A DNA stretch of 64,000 nucleotides from NCBI RefSeq assembly GCF_963576545.1, contig NC_083645.1, positions 5,418,930-5,482,929 of the forward strand, given 5' to 3'. Shown here piece after piece: positions 44,695 through 57,427 of the stretch. The first letter of the stretch is position 1. Every line of letters starts with the position of its first letter. The position numbers were made by a program, and so were the translations under genes. The stretch comes from Limanda limanda (Eukaryota > Chordata > Actinopteri > Pleuronectiformes > Pleuronectidae). Below the pieces are notes generated by a model, which was not told where the DNA came from, searched no databases, and was given only the letters and a program-made list of their open reading frames with translations.

Positions 44695-44988
44695 GGTCCA
44701 AAAATGACTTTGGCACAAGGCTACTTCATCCTTTTCTAGGAATCTTCCGCTTATCTGTGTTCCAGGAGGCTTTACTCTGAGCCTCTTTATGAATTCACAC
44801 GGTACAAACTGGACGGATTTGTAGCCATTTTCAATGTATCGGTGATCGTTAGAGAGAGGCCAGTGATGCGAAACCATATTTCCCACAATGGGTGTGACCA
44901 AAGTTTAGCCTCCTTCCTTTTTTGACCGTAGCAAAGGGTCCACTCACCTGATGGGGGAATATACAGGCACCACTGCAGGGAAACACCT

Positions 44989-45095
44989 GTACTTGCTCCG
45001 GCAGTATATATAATAAATTGGATACGATACAGAGAAGATTAGCATGGCCCCTGCGAAAGGATGACACGCAAATTCGTGAAGCGTTTCCATATTTT
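44989..45095 (+). ncRNA. U6: U6 snRNA copy 104
   Basis: Loop UCCG, C81; C19T. Confidence 0.84.
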
Positions 45096-45389
45096 GGTCC
45101 AAAAATGACTTTGGCACAAGGCTACTTTCATCCTTTTCTAGGAATCTTCTGCTTATCTGTGTTCCAGGAGGTTGTACTCTGAGCCTCTTTATGAATTCAC
45201 AGGTACAAACTGGAAGGATTTGTAGCCATTTTTAATGTATCAGTGATCGTTAGAGCGAGGCCAGTAATGCGAAACCATATTTCCCACAATGGGTGTGACC
45301 AAAGTTTAGCCTCCTTCCTTTTTTGACCGTAGCAAAGGGTCCACTTACCTGATGGGGGAATATACAGGCACCACTGCATGGAAACACCT

Positions 45390-45496
45390 GTACTTGCTCC
45401 GGCAGTACATATAATAAATTGGATACGATACAGAGAAGATTAGCATGGCCCCTGCGAAAGGATGACACGCAAATTCGTGAAGCGTTTCCATATTTT
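45390..45496 (+). ncRNA. U6: U6 snRNA copy 105
   Basis: Loop UCCG, C81. Confidence 0.87.
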
Positions 45497-45790
45497 GGTC
45501 CAAAAATGACTTTGGCACAAGGCTACTTCATCCTTTTCTAGGAATCTTCCGCTTATCTGTGTTCCAGGAGGCTTTACTCTGAGCCTCTTTATGAATTCAC
45601 AGGGTACAAACTGGAAGGATTTGTAGCCATTTTCAATGTATCGGTGATCGTTAGAGAGAGGCCAGTGATTCGAAACCATATTTCCCACAATGGGTGTGAC
45701 CAAAGTTTAGCCTCCTTCCTTTTTTGACCTTAGCAAAGGGTCCACTCACCTGATGGGGGAATATACAGGCACCACTGCAGGGCAACACCT

Positions 45791-45897
45791 GTACTTGCTC
45801 CGGCAGTACATATAATAAATTGGATACGATACAGAGAAGATTAGCATGGCCCCTGCGAAAGGATAACACGCAAATTCGTGAAGCGTTTCCATATTTT
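45791..45897 (+). ncRNA. U6: U6 snRNA copy 106
   Basis: Loop UCCG, C81; G75A. Confidence 0.83.
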
Positions 45898-46192
45898 GGT
45901 CCAAAAATGACTTTGTCACAAGGCTACTTTCATCCTTTTCTAGGAATCTTCTGCTTATCTGTGTTCCAGGAGGCTTTACTCTGAGCCTCTTTATGAATTC
46001 ACACGGTACAAACTGGAAGGATTTGTAGCCATTTTTAATGTATCAGTGATCGTTAGAGCGAGGCCAGTAATGCGAAACCATATTTCCCACAATGGGTGTG
46101 ACCAAAGTTTAGCCTCCTTCCTTTTTTGACCGTAGCAAAGGGTCCACTCACCTGATGGGGGAATATACAGGCACCACTGCAGGGAAAAACCT

Positions 46193-46299
46193 GTACTTGC
46201 TTCAGCAGTACATATAATAAATTGGATACGATACAGAGATAATTAGCATGGCCCCTGCGAAAGGATGACACGAAAATTCGTGAAGTGTTTCCATATTTT
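46193..46299 (+). ncRNA. U6: U6 snRNA copy 107
   Basis: Loop UUCA, A81; A48T, G49A, C94T. Confidence 0.8.
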
Positions 46300-46593
46300 G
46301 GTCCAAAAATGACTTTGGCACAAGGCTTCTTCATCCTTTTCTAGGAATCTTCCGCTTATCTGTGTTCCAGGAGGCTTTACTCTGAGCCTCTTTATGAATT
46401 CACACGGTACAAACTGGACGGATTTGTAGCCATTTTCAATGTATCGGTGATCGTTAGAGAGAGGCCAGTGATGCGAAACCATATTTCCCACAATGGGTGT
46501 GACCAAAGTTTAGCCTCCTTCCTTTTTTGACCGTAGCAAAGGGTCCACTCACCTGATGGGGGAATATACAGGCACCACTGCAGGGAAACACCT

Positions 46594-46700
46594 GTACTTG
46601 CTTCAGCAGTACATATAATAAATTGGATACGATACAGAGAAGATTAGCATGGCCCCTGCGAAAGGATGACACGAAAATTCGTGAAGCGTTTCCATATTTT
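46594..46700 (+). ncRNA. U6: U6 snRNA copy 108 (duplication junction)
   Basis: Loop UUCA, A81. Upstream flank is that of copy 117 and the body is that of copy 99; the junction lies within about 46,590-46,602. Confidence 0.86.
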
Positions 46701-46994
46701 GGTCCAAAAATGACTTTGGCACAAGGCTACTTCATCCTTTTCTAGGAATCTTCCGCTTATCTGTGTTCCAGGAGGCTTTACTCTTAACCTCTTTATGAAT
46801 TCACAAGGTACAAACTGGACGGATTTGTAGCCATTTTCAATGTATCGGTGATCGTTAGAGAGAGGCCAGTGATGCGAAACCATATTTTCCACAATGGGTG
46901 TGACCAAAGTTTAGCCTCCTTCCTTTTTTGACCGTAGCAAAGGGTCCACTCACCTGATGGGGGAATATACAGGCACCACTGCAGGGCAACACCT

Positions 46995-47101
46995 GTACTT
47001 GCTCCGGCAGTACATATAATAAATTAGATACGATACAGAGAAGATTAGCATGGCCCCTGCGAAAGGATGACACGCAAATTCGTGAAGCGTTTCCATATTT
47101 T
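46995..47101 (+). ncRNA. U6: U6 snRNA copy 109
   Basis: Loop UCCG, C81; G32A. Confidence 0.85.
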
Positions 47102-47397
47102 GGTCCAAAAATGACTTTGTCACAAGGCTACTTTCATCCTTTTCTAGGAATCTTCTTCTTATCTGTGTTCAAGGAGGCTTTACTCTGAGCCTCTTTATGA
47201 ATTCACAGGTACAAACTGGAAGGATTTGTAACCATTTTTAATGTATCAGTGATCGTTAGAGCGAGGCCAGTAATGCGAAACCATATTTCCCACAATGGGT
47301 GTGACCAAAGTTTAGCCTCCTTCCTTTTTTGACCGTAGCAAAGGGTCCACTCACCTGATGGGGGAATATATACAGGCACCACTGCAGGGAAAAACCT

Positions 47398-47504
47398 GTA
47401 CTTGCTTCGGCAGTACATATAATAAATTGGATACGATACAGAGAAGATTAGCATGGCCCCTGCGAAAGGATGACACGCAAATTCGTGAAGCGTTTCCATA
47501 TTTT
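47398..47504 (+). ncRNA. U6: U6 snRNA copy 110
   Basis: Loop UUCG, C81; TATATA. Confidence 0.88.
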
Positions 47505-47798
47505 GGTCCAAAAATGACTTTGGCACAAGGCTACTTCATCCTTTTCTAGGAATCTTCCGCTTATCTGTGTTCCAGGAGGCTTTACTCTGAGCCTCTTTAT
47601 GAATTCACACGGTACAAACTGGAAGGATTTGTAGCCATTTTCAATGTATCGGTGATCGTTAGAGAGAGGCCAGTGATGCGAAACCATATTTCCCACAATG
47701 GGTGTGACCAAAGTTTAGCCTCCTTCCTTTTTTGACCTTAGCAAAGGGTCCACTCACCTGATGGGGGAATATACAGGCACCACTGCAGGGCAACACCT

Positions 47799-47905
47799 GT
47801 ACTTGCTCCGGCAGTACATATAATAAATTGGATACGATACAGAGAAGATTAGCATGGCCCCTGCGAAAGGATGACACGCAAATTCGTGAAGCGTTTCCAT
47901 ATTTT
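47799..47905 (+). ncRNA. U6: U6 snRNA copy 111
   Basis: Loop UCCG, C81. Confidence 0.87.
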
Positions 47906-48199
47906 GGTCCAAAAATGACTTTGTCACAAGGCTACTTTCATCCTTTTCTAGGAATCTTCTGCTTATCTGTGTTCCAGGAGGCTTTACTCTGAGCCTCTTT
48001 ATGAATTCACAGGTACAAACTGGAAGGATTTGTAGCCATTTTTAATGTATCAGTGATCGTTAGAGCGAGGCCAGTAATGCGAAACCATATTTCCCACAAT
48101 GGGTGTGACCAAAGTTTAGCCTCCTTCCTTTTTTGACCGTAGCAAAGGGTCCACTCACCTGATGGGGGAATATACAAGCACCACTGCAGGGAAAAACCT

Positions 48200-48306
48200 G
48201 TACTTGCTTCAGCAGTACATATAATAAATTGGATACGATACAGAGAAGATTAGCATGGCCCCTGCGAAAGGATGACACGAAAATTCGTGAAGCGTTTCCA
48301 TATTTT
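48200..48306 (+). ncRNA. U6: U6 snRNA copy 112
   Basis: Loop UUCA, A81. Confidence 0.87.
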
Positions 48307-48600
48307 GGTCCAAAAATGACTTTGGCACAAGGCTACTTCATCCTTTTCTAGGAATCTTCCGCTTATCTGTGTTCCAGGAGGCTTTACTCTGAGCCTCTTT
48401 ATGAATTCACACGGTACAAACTGGACGGATTTGTAGCCATTTTCAATGTATCGGTGATCGTTAGAGAGAGGCCAGTGATGCGAAACCATATTTCCCACAA
48501 TGGGTGTGACCAAAGTTTAGCCTCCTTCCTTTTTTGACCGTAGCAAAGGGTCCACTCACCTGATGGGGGAATATACAGGCACCACTGCAGGGAAACACCT

Positions 48601-48707
48601 GTACTTGCTCCGGCAGTATATATAATAAATTGGATACGATACAGAGAAGATTAGCATGGCCCCTGCGAAAGGATGACACGCAAATTCGTGAAGCGTTTCC
48701 ATATTTT
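48601..48707 (+). ncRNA. U6: U6 snRNA copy 113
   Basis: Loop UCCG, C81; C19T. Confidence 0.84.
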
Positions 48708-49001
48708 GGTCCAAAAATGACTTTGGCACAAGGCTACTTTCATCCTTTTCTAGGAATCTTCTGCTTATCTGTGTTCCAGGAGGTTGTACTCTGAGCCTCT
48801 TTATGAATTCACAGGTACAAACTGGAAGGATTTGTAGCCATTTTTAATGTATCAGTGATCGTTAGAGCGAGGCCAGTAATGCGAAACCATATTTCCCACA
48901 ATGGGTGTGACCAAAGTTTAGCCTCCTTCCTTTTTTGACCGTAGCAAAGGGTCCACTTACCTGATGGGGGAATATACAGGCACCACTGCATGGAAACACC
49001 T

Positions 49002-49108
49002 GTACTTGCTCCGGCAGTACATATAATAAATTGGATACGATACAGAGAAGATTAGCATGGCCCCTGCGAAAGGATGACACGCAAATTCGTGAAGCGTTTC
49101 CATATTTT
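49002..49108 (+). ncRNA. U6: U6 snRNA copy 114
   Basis: Loop UCCG, C81. Confidence 0.87.
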
Positions 49109-49402
49109 GGTCCAAAAATGACTTTGGCACAAGGCTACTTCATCCTTTTCTAGGAATCTTCCGCTTATCTGTGTTCCAGGAGGCTTTACTCTGAGCCTCT
49201 TTATGAATTCACAGGGTACAAACTGGAAGGATTTGTAGCCATTTTCAATGTATCGGTGATCGTTAGAGAGAGGCCAGTGATTCGAAACCATATTTCCCAC
49301 AATGGGTGTGACCAAAGTTTAGCCTCCTTCCTTTTTTGACCTTAGCAAAGGGTCCACTCACCTGATGGGGGAATATACAGGCACCACTGCAGGGCAACAC
49401 CT

Positions 49403-49509
49403 GTACTTGCTCCGGCAGTACATATAATAAATTGGATACGATACAGAGAAGATTAGCATGGCCCCTGCGAAAGGATAACACGCAAATTCGTGAAGCGTTT
49501 CCATATTTT
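49403..49509 (+). ncRNA. U6: U6 snRNA copy 115
   Basis: Loop UCCG, C81; G75A. Confidence 0.83.
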
Positions 49510-49804
49510 GGTCCAAAAATGACTTTGTCACAAGGCTACTTTCATCCTTTTCTAGGAATCTTCTGCTTATCTGTGTTCCAGGAGGCTTTACTCTGAGCCT
49601 CTTTATGAATTCACACGGTACAAACTGGAAGGATTTGTAGCCATTTTTAATGTATCAGTGATCGTTAGAGCGAGGCCAGTAATGCGAAACCATATTTCCC
49701 ACAATGGGTGTGACCAAAGTTTAGCCTCCTTCCTTTTTTGACCGTAGCAAAGGGTCCACTCACCTGATGGGGGAATATACAGGCACCACTGCAGGGAAAA
49801 ACCT

Positions 49805-49911
49805 GTACTTGCTTCAGCAGTACATATAATAAATTGGATACGATACAGAGATAATTAGCATGGCCCCTGCGAAAGGATGACACGAAAATTCGTGAAGTGT
49901 TTCCATATTTT
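49805..49911 (+). ncRNA. U6: U6 snRNA copy 116
   Basis: Loop UUCA, A81; A48T, G49A, C94T. Confidence 0.8.
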
Positions 49912-50205
49912 GGTCCAAAAATGACTTTGGCACAAGGCTTCTTCATCCTTTTCTAGGAATCTTCCGCTTATCTGTGTTCCAGGAGGCTTTACTCTGAGCC
50001 TCTTTATGAATTCACACGGTACAAACTGGACGGATTTGTAGCCATTTTCAATGTATCGGTGATCGTTAGAGAGAGGCCAGTGATGCGAAACCATATTTCC
50101 CACAATGGGTGTGACCAAAGTTTAGCCTCCTTCCTTTTTTGACCGTAGCAAAGGGTCCACTCACCTGATGGGGGAATATACAGGCACCACTGCAGGGAAA
50201 CACCT

Positions 50206-50312
50206 GTACTTGCTCCGGCAGTACATATAATAAATTGGATACGATACAGAGAAGATTAGCATGGCCCCTGCGAAAGGATGACATGCAAATTCGTGAAGCG
50301 TTTCCATATTTT
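50206..50312 (+). ncRNA. U6: U6 snRNA copy 117
   Basis: Loop UCCG, C81; C79T (internal octamer). Confidence 0.83.
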
Positions 50313-50606
50313 GGTCCAAAAATGACTTTGGCACAAGGCTACTTCATCCTTTTCTAGGAATCTTCCGCTTATCTGTGTTCCAGGAGGCTTTACTCTGAGC
50401 CTCTTTATGAATTCACACGGTACAAACTGGAAGGATTTGTAGCCATTTTCAATGTATCGGTGATCGTTAGAGAGAGGCCAGTGATGCGAAACCATATTTC
50501 CCACATTGGGTGTGACCAAAGTTTAGCCTCCTTCCTTTTTTGACCTTAGCAAAGGGTCCACTCACCTGATGGGGGAATATACAGGCACCACTGCAGGGCA
50601 ACACCT

Positions 50607-50713
50607 TTACTTGCTCCGGCAGTACATATAATAAATTGGATACGATACAGAGAAGATTAGCATGGCCCCTGCGAAAGGATGACACGAAAATTCGTGAAGC
50701 GTTTCCATATTTT
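50607..50713 (+). ncRNA. U6: U6 snRNA copy 118
   Basis: G1T, loop UCCG, A81; SPH-like site reads CCCACATTGG. Confidence 0.82.
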
Positions 50714-51008
50714 GGTCCAAAAATGACTTTGTCACAAGGCTACTTTCATCCTTTTCTAGGAATCTTCTGCTTATCTGTGTTCCAGGAGGCTTTACTCTGA
50801 GCCTCTTTATGAATTCACACGGTACAAACTGGAAGGATTTGTAGCCATTTTTAATGTATCAGTGATCGTTAGAGCGAGGCCAGTAATGCGAAACCATATT
50901 TCCCACAATGGGTGTGACCAAAGTTTAGCCTCCTTCCTTTTTTGACCGTAGCAAAGGGTCCACTCACCTGATGGGGGAATATACAGGCACCACTGCAGGG
51001 AAAAACCT

Positions 51009-51115
51009 GTACTTGCTTCAGCAGTACATATAATAAATTGGATACGATACAGAGAAGATTAGCATGGCCCCTGCGAAAGGATGACACGAAAATTCGTGAA
51101 GCGTTTCCATATTTT
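51009..51115 (+). ncRNA. U6: U6 snRNA copy 119
   Basis: Loop UUCA, A81. Confidence 0.87.
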
Positions 51116-51411
51116 GGTCCAAAAATGACTTTGGCACAAGGCTACTTCATCCTTTTCTAGGAATCTTCCGCTTATCTGTGTTCCAGGAGGCTTTACTCTG
51201 AGCCTCTTTATGTATTCACACGGTACAAACTGGACGGATTTGTAGCCATTTTCAATGTATCGGTGATCGTTAGAGAGAGGCCAGTGATGCGAAACCATAT
51301 TTCCCACAATGGGTGTGACCAAAGTTTAGCCTCCTTCCTTTTTTGACCGTAGCAAAGGGTCCACTCACCTTATGGGGGAATATATACAGGCACCACTGCA
51401 GGGAAAAACCT

Positions 51412-51518
51412 GTACTTTCTTCGGCAGTACATATAATAAATTGGATACGATACAGAGAAGATTAGCATGGCCCCTGCGAAAGGATGACACGCAAATTCGT
51501 GAAGCGTTTCCATATTTT
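51412..51518 (+). ncRNA. U6: U6 snRNA copy 120
   Basis: Loop UUCG, C81; G7T; TATATA. Confidence 0.85.
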
Positions 51519-51812
51519 GGTCCAAAAATGACTTTGGCACAAGGCTACTTCATCCTTTTCTAGGAATCTTCCGCTTATCTGTGTTCCAGGAGGCTTTACT
51601 CTGAGCCTCTTTATGAATTCACACGGTACAAACTGGAAGGATTTGTAGCCATTTTCAATGTATCGGTGATCGTTAGAGAGAGGCCAGTGATGCGAAACCA
51701 TATTTCCCACAATGGGTGTGACCAAAGTTTAGCCTCCTTCCTTTTTTGACCTTAGCAAAGGGTCCACTCACCTGATGGGGGAATATACAGGCACCACTGC
51801 AGGGCAACACCT

Positions 51813-51919
51813 GTACTTGCTCCGGCAGTACATATAATAAATTGGATACGATACAGAGAAGATTAGCATGGCCCCTGCGAAAGGATGACACGCAAATTCG
51901 TGAAGCGTTTCCATATTTT
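51813..51919 (+). ncRNA. U6: U6 snRNA copy 121
   Basis: Loop UCCG, C81. Confidence 0.87.
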
Positions 51920-52213
51920 GGTCCAAAAATGACTTTGTCACAAGGCTACTTTCATCCTTTTCTAGGAATCTTCTGCTTATCTGTGTTCCAGGAGGCTTTA
52001 CTCTGAGCCTCTTTATGAATTCACAGGTACAAACTGGAAGGATTTGTAGCCATTTTTAATGTATCAGTGATCGTTAGAGCGAGGCCAGTAATGCGAAACC
52101 ATATTTCCCACAATGGGTGTGACCAAAGTTTAGCCTCCTTCCTTTTTTGACCGTAGCAAAGGGTCCACTCACCTGATGGGGGAATATACAAGCACCACTG
52201 CAGGGAAAAACCT

Positions 52214-52320
52214 GTACTTGCTTCAGCAGTACATATAATAAATTGGATACGATACAGAGAAGATTAGCATGGCCCCTGCGAAAGGATGACACGAAAATTC
52301 GTGAAGCGTTTCCATATTTT
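52214..52320 (+). ncRNA. U6: U6 snRNA copy 122
   Basis: Loop UUCA, A81. Confidence 0.87.
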
Positions 52321-52614
52321 GGTCCAAAAATGACTTTGGCACAAGGCTACTTCATCCTTTTCTAGGAATCTTCCGCTTATCTGTGTTCCAGGAGGCTTTA
52401 CTCTGAGCCTCTTTATGAATTCACACGGTACAAACTGGACGGATTTGTAGCCATTTTCAATGTATCGGTGATCGTTAGAGAGAGGCCAGTGATGCGAAAC
52501 CATATTTCCCACAATGGGTGTGACCAAAGTTTAGCCTCCTTCCTTTTTTGACCGTAGCAAAGGGTCCACTCACCTGATGGGGGAATATACAGGCACCACT
52601 GCAGGGAAACACCT

Positions 52615-52721
52615 GTACTTGCTCCGGCAGTATATATAATAAATTGGATACGATACAGAGAAGATTAGCATGGCCCCTGCGAAAGGATGACACGCAAATT
52701 CGTGAAGCGTTTCCATATTTT
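52615..52721 (+). ncRNA. U6: U6 snRNA copy 123
   Basis: Loop UCCG, C81; C19T. Confidence 0.84.
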
Positions 52722-53015
52722 GGTCCAAAAATGACTTTGGCACAAGGCTACTTTCATCCTTTTCTAGGAATCTTCTGCTTATCTGTGTTCCAGGAGGTTG
52801 TACTCTGAGCCTCTTTATGAATTCACAGGTACAAACTGGAAGGATTTGTAGCCATTTTTAATGTATCAGTGATCGTTAGAGCGAGGCCAGTAATGCGAAA
52901 CCATATTTCCCACAATGGGTGTGACCAAAGTTTAGCCTCCTTCCTTTTTTGACCGTAGCAAAGGGTCCACTCACCTGATGGGGGAATATACAGGCACCAC
53001 TGCAGGGAAAAACCT

Positions 53016-53122
53016 GTACTTGCTTCAGCAGTACATATAATAAATTGGATACGATACAGAGAAGATTAGCATGGCCCCTGCGAAAGGATGACACGAAAAT
53101 TCGTGAAGCGTTTCCATATTTT
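53016..53122 (+). ncRNA. U6: U6 snRNA copy 124
   Basis: Loop UUCA, A81. Confidence 0.87.
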
Positions 53123-53416
53123 GGTCCAAAAATGACTTTGGCACAAGGCTACTTCATCCTTTTCTAGGAATCTTCCGCTTAGCTGTGTTCCAGGAGGCTT
53201 TACTCTGAGCCTCTTTATGAATTCACACGGTACAAACTGGACGGATTTGTAGCCATTTTCAATGTATCGGTGATCGTTAGAGAGAGGCCAGTGATGCGAA
53301 ACCATATTTCCCACAATGGGTGTGACCAAAGTTTAGCCTCCTTCCTTTTTTGACCGTAGCAAAGGGTCCACTTACCTGATGGGGGAATATACAGGCACCA
53401 CTGCATGGAAACACCT

Positions 53417-53523
53417 GTACTTGCTCCGGCAGTACATATAATAAATTGGATACGATACAGAGAAGATTAGCATGGCCCCTGCGAAAGGATGACACGCAAA
53501 TTCGTGAAGCGTTTCCATATTTT
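53417..53523 (+). ncRNA. U6: U6 snRNA copy 125
   Basis: Loop UCCG, C81. Confidence 0.87.
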
Positions 53524-53817
53524 GGTCCAAAAATGACTTTGGCACAAGGCTACTTCATCCTTTTCTAGGAATCTTCCGCTTATCTGTGTTCCAGGAGGCT
53601 TTACTCTGAGCCTCTTTATGAATTCACAGGGTACAAACTGGAAGGATTTGTAGCCATTTTCAATGTATCGGTGATCGTTAGAGAGAGGCCAGTGATTCGA
53701 AACCATATTTCCCACAATGGGTGTGACCAAAGTTTAGCCTCCTTCCTTTTTTGACCTTAGCAAAGGGTCCACTCACCTGATGGGGGAATATACAGGCACC
53801 ACTGCAGGGCAACACCT

Positions 53818-53924
53818 GTACTTGCTCCGGCAGTACATATAATAAATTGGATACGATACAGAGAAGATTAGCATGGCCCCTGCGAAAGGATAACACGCAA
53901 ATTCGTGAAGCGTTTCCATATTTT
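53818..53924 (+). ncRNA. U6: U6 snRNA copy 126
   Basis: Loop UCCG, C81; G75A. Confidence 0.83.
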
Positions 53925-54218
53925 GGTCCAAAAATGACTTTGTCACAAGGCTACTTTCATCCTTTTCTAGGAATCTTCTGCTTATCTGTGTTCCAGGAGG
54001 CTTTACTCTGAGCCTCTTTATGAATTCACACGGTACAAACTGGAAGGATTTGTAGCCATTTTTAATGTATCAGTGATCGTTAGAGCGAGGCCAGTAATGC
54101 GAAACCATATTTCCCACAATGGGTGTGACCAAAGTTTAGGCCCTTCCTTTTTTGACCGTAGCAAAGGGTCCACTCACCTGATGGGGGAATATACAGGCAC
54201 CACTGCAGGGAAAAACCT

Positions 54219-54325
54219 GTACTTGCTTCAGCAGTACATATAATAAATTGGATACGATACAGAGATAATTAGCATGGCCCCTGCGAAAGGATGACACGAA
54301 AATTCGTGAAGTGTTTCCATATTTT
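54219..54325 (+). ncRNA. U6: U6 snRNA copy 127
   Basis: Loop UUCA, A81; A48T, G49A, C94T; upstream spacer has ttaggccctt. Confidence 0.8.
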
Positions 54326-54619
54326 GGTCCAAAAATGACTTTGGCACAAGGCTACTTCATCCTTTTCTAGGAATCTTCCGCTTATCTGTGTTCCAGGAGG
54401 CTTTACTCTGAGCCTCTTTATGAATTCACACGGTACAAACTGGACGGATTTGTAGCCATTTTCAATGTATCGGTGATCGTTAGAGAGAGGCCAGTGATGC
54501 GAAACCATATTTCCCACAATGGGTGTGACCAAAGTTTAGCCTCCTTCCTTTTTTGACCGTAGCAAAGGGTCCACTCACCTGATGGGGGAATATACAGGCA
54601 CCACTGCAGGGAAACACCT

Positions 54620-54726
54620 GTACTTGCTCCGGCAGTACATATAATAAATTGGATACGATACAGAGAAGATTAGCATGGCCCCTGCGAAAGGATGACACGC
54701 AAATTCGTGAAGCGTTTCCATATTTT
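54620..54726 (+). ncRNA. U6: U6 snRNA copy 128
   Basis: Loop UCCG, C81. Confidence 0.87.
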
Positions 54727-55020
54727 GGTCCAAAAATGACTTTGGCACAAGGCTACTTCATCCTTTTCTAGGAATCTTCCGCTTATCTGTGTTCCAGGAG
54801 GCTTTACTCTGAGCCTCTTTATGAATTCACACGGTACAAACTGGACGGATTTGTAGCCATTTTCAATGTATCGGTGATCGTTAGAGAGAGGCCAGTGATG
54901 CGAAACCATATTTCCCACAATGGGTGTGACCAAAGTTTAGCCTCCTTCCTTTTTTGACCGTAGCAAAGGGTCCACTTACCTGATGGGGGAATATACAGGC
55001 ACCACTGCAGGGAAACACCT

Positions 55021-55127
55021 GTACTTGCTCCGGCAGTACATATAATAAATTGGATACGATACAGAGAAGATTAGCATGGCCCCTGCGAAAGGATGACATG
55101 CAAATTCGTGAAGCGTTTCCATATTTT
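55021..55127 (+). ncRNA. U6: U6 snRNA copy 129
   Basis: Loop UCCG, C81; C79T. Confidence 0.83.
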
Positions 55128-55421
55128 GGTCCAAAAATGACTTTGGCACAAGGCTACTTCATCCTTTTCTAGGAATCTTCCGCTTATCTGTGTTCCAGGA
55201 GGCTTTACTCTGAGCCTCTTTATGAATTCACACGGTACAAACTGGAAGGATTTGTAGCCATTTTCAATGTATCGGTGATCGTTAGAGAGAGGCCAGTGAT
55301 GCGAAACCATATTTCCCACAATGGGTGTGACCAAAGTTTAGCCTCCTTCCTTTTTTGACCTTAGCAAAGGGTCCACTCACCTGATGGGGGAATATACAGG
55401 CACCACTGCAGGGCAACACCT

Positions 55422-55528
55422 TTACTTGCTCCGGCAGTACATATAATAAATTGGATACGATACAGAGAAGATTAGCATGGCCCCTGCGAAAGGATGACAC
55501 GCAAATTCGTGAAGCGTTTCCATATTTT
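55422..55528 (+). ncRNA. U6: U6 snRNA copy 130 (duplication junction)
   Basis: G1T, loop UCCG, C81. 5' part as copies 118/147; 3' part and flank as copy 113. Junction of the 6,821-bp duplication. Confidence 0.83.
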
Positions 55529-55822
55529 GGTCCAAAAATGACTTTGGCACAAGGCTACTTTCATCCTTTTCTAGGAATCTTCTGCTTATCTGTGTTCCAG
55601 GAGGTTGTACTCTGAGCCTCTTTATGAATTCACAGGTACAAACTGGAAGGATTTGTAGCCATTTTTAATGTATCAGTGATCGTTAGAGCGAGGCCAGTAA
55701 TGCGAAACCATATTTCCCACAATGGGTGTGACCAAAGTTTAGCCTCCTTCCTTTTTTGACCGTAGCAAAGGGTCCACTTACCTGATGGGGGAATATACAG
55801 GCACCACTGCATGGAAACACCT

Positions 55823-55929
55823 GTACTTGCTCCGGCAGTACATATAATAAATTGGATACGATACAGAGAAGATTAGCATGGCCCCTGCGAAAGGATGACA
55901 CGCAAATTCGTGAAGCGTTTCCATATTTT
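55823..55929 (+). ncRNA. U6: U6 snRNA copy 131
   Basis: Loop UCCG, C81. Confidence 0.87.
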
Positions 55930-56223
55930 GGTCCAAAAATGACTTTGGCACAAGGCTACTTCATCCTTTTCTAGGAATCTTCCGCTTATCTGTGTTCCAG
56001 GAGGCTTTACTCTGAGCCTCTTTATGAATTCACAGGGTACAAACTGGAAGGATTTGTAGCCATTTTCAATGTATCGGTGATCGTTAGAGAGAGGCCAGTG
56101 ATTCGAAACCATATTTCCCACAATGGGTGTGACCAAAGTTTAGCCTCCTTCCTTTTTTGACCTTAGCAAAGGGTCCACTCACCTGATGGGGGAATATACA
56201 GGCACCACTGCAGGGCAACACCT

Positions 56224-56330
56224 GTACTTGCTCCGGCAGTACATATAATAAATTGGATACGATACAGAGAAGATTAGCATGGCCCCTGCGAAAGGATAAC
56301 ACGCAAATTCGTGAAGCGTTTCCATATTTT
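56224..56330 (+). ncRNA. U6: U6 snRNA copy 132
   Basis: Loop UCCG, C81; G75A. Confidence 0.83.
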
Positions 56331-56625
56331 GGTCCAAAAATGACTTTGTCACAAGGCTACTTTCATCCTTTTCTAGGAATCTTCTGCTTATCTGTGTTCC
56401 AGGAGGCTTTACTCTGAGCCTCTTTATGAATTCACACGGTACAAACTGGAAGGATTTGTAGCCATTTTTAATGTATCAGTGATCGTTAGAGCGAGGCCAG
56501 TAATGCGAAACCATATTTCCCACAATGGGTGTGACCAAAGTTTAGCCTCCTTCCTTTTTTGACCGTAGCAAAGGGTCCACTCACCTGATGGGGGAATATA
56601 CAGGCACCACTGCAGGGAAAAACCT

Positions 56626-56732
56626 GTACTTGCTTCAGCAGTACATATAATAAATTGGATACGATACAGAGATAATTAGCATGGCCCCTGCGAAAGGATG
56701 ACACGAAAATTCGTGAAGTGTTTCCATATTTT
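56626..56732 (+). ncRNA. U6: U6 snRNA copy 133
   Basis: Loop UUCA, A81; A48T, G49A, C94T. Confidence 0.8.
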
Positions 56733-57026
56733 GGTCCAAAAATGACTTTGGCACAAGGCTTCTTCATCCTTTTCTAGGAATCTTCCGCTTATCTGTGTTC
56801 CAGGAGGCTTTACTCTGAGCCTCTTTATGAATTCACACGGTACAAACTGGACGGATTTGTAGCCATTTTCAATGTATCGGTGATCGTTAGAGAGAGGCCA
56901 GTGATGCGAAACCATATTTCCCACAATGGGTGTGACCAAAGTTTAGCCTCCTTCCTTTTTTGACCGTAGCAAAGGGTCCACTCACCTGATGGGGGAATAT
57001 ACAGGCACCACTGCAGGGAAACACCT

Positions 57027-57133
57027 GTACTTGCTCCGGCAGTACATATAATAAATTGGATACGATACAGAGAAGATTAGCATGGCCCCTGCGAAAGGAT
57101 GACATGCAAATTCGTGAAGCGTTTCCATATTTC
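57027..57133 (+). ncRNA. U6: U6 snRNA copy 134 (terminator lost)
   Basis: Loop UCCG, C81; C79T. T107C leaves only TTT, so Pol III would probably read on to the next TTTT in the spacer. Confidence 0.8.
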
Positions 57134-57427
57134 GGTCCAAAAATGACTTTGGCACAAGGCTACTTCATCCTTTTCTAGGAATCTTCCGCTTATCTGTGTT
57201 CCAGGAGGCTTTACTCTGAGCCTCTTTATGAATTCACACGGTACAAACTGGAAGGATTTGTAGCCATTTTCAATGTATCGGTGATCGTTAGAGAGAGGCC
57301 AGTGATGCGAAACCATATTTCCCACATTGGGTGTGACCAAAGTTTAGCCTCCTTCCTTTTTTGACCTTAGCAAAGGGTCCACTCACCTGATGGGGGAATA
57401 TACAGGCACCACTGCAGGGCAACACCT

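Larger units (their letters stand above)
42990..46601 (+). repeat. 3,612-bp tandem duplication, copy 1 (9 units)
   Basis: Units 99-107 recur as units 108-116 at an offset of 3,612 bp. The junction unit (U6 copy 108) has the upstream flank of unit 117 (gaaacacc) and the U6 body of unit 99 (UUCA, A81). This places the junction within about 13 bp at the 5' end of U6. Confidence 0.8.
46602..50213 (+). repeat. 3,612-bp tandem duplication, copy 2 (9 units)
   Basis: Second copy, units 108-116. Private markers shared with copy 1 include the ggttgtactc spacer, G75A (106/115) and the A48T/G49A/C94T U6 (107/116). Confidence 0.8.
48620..55440 (+). repeat. 6,821-bp tandem duplication, copy 1 (17 units)
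   Basis: Units 113/114 to 129/130 recur at an offset of 6,821 bp. It overlaps the end of the 3,612-bp duplication, so the two events are nested. Copies 117-129 have one-to-one partners in 134-146. Confidence 0.8.
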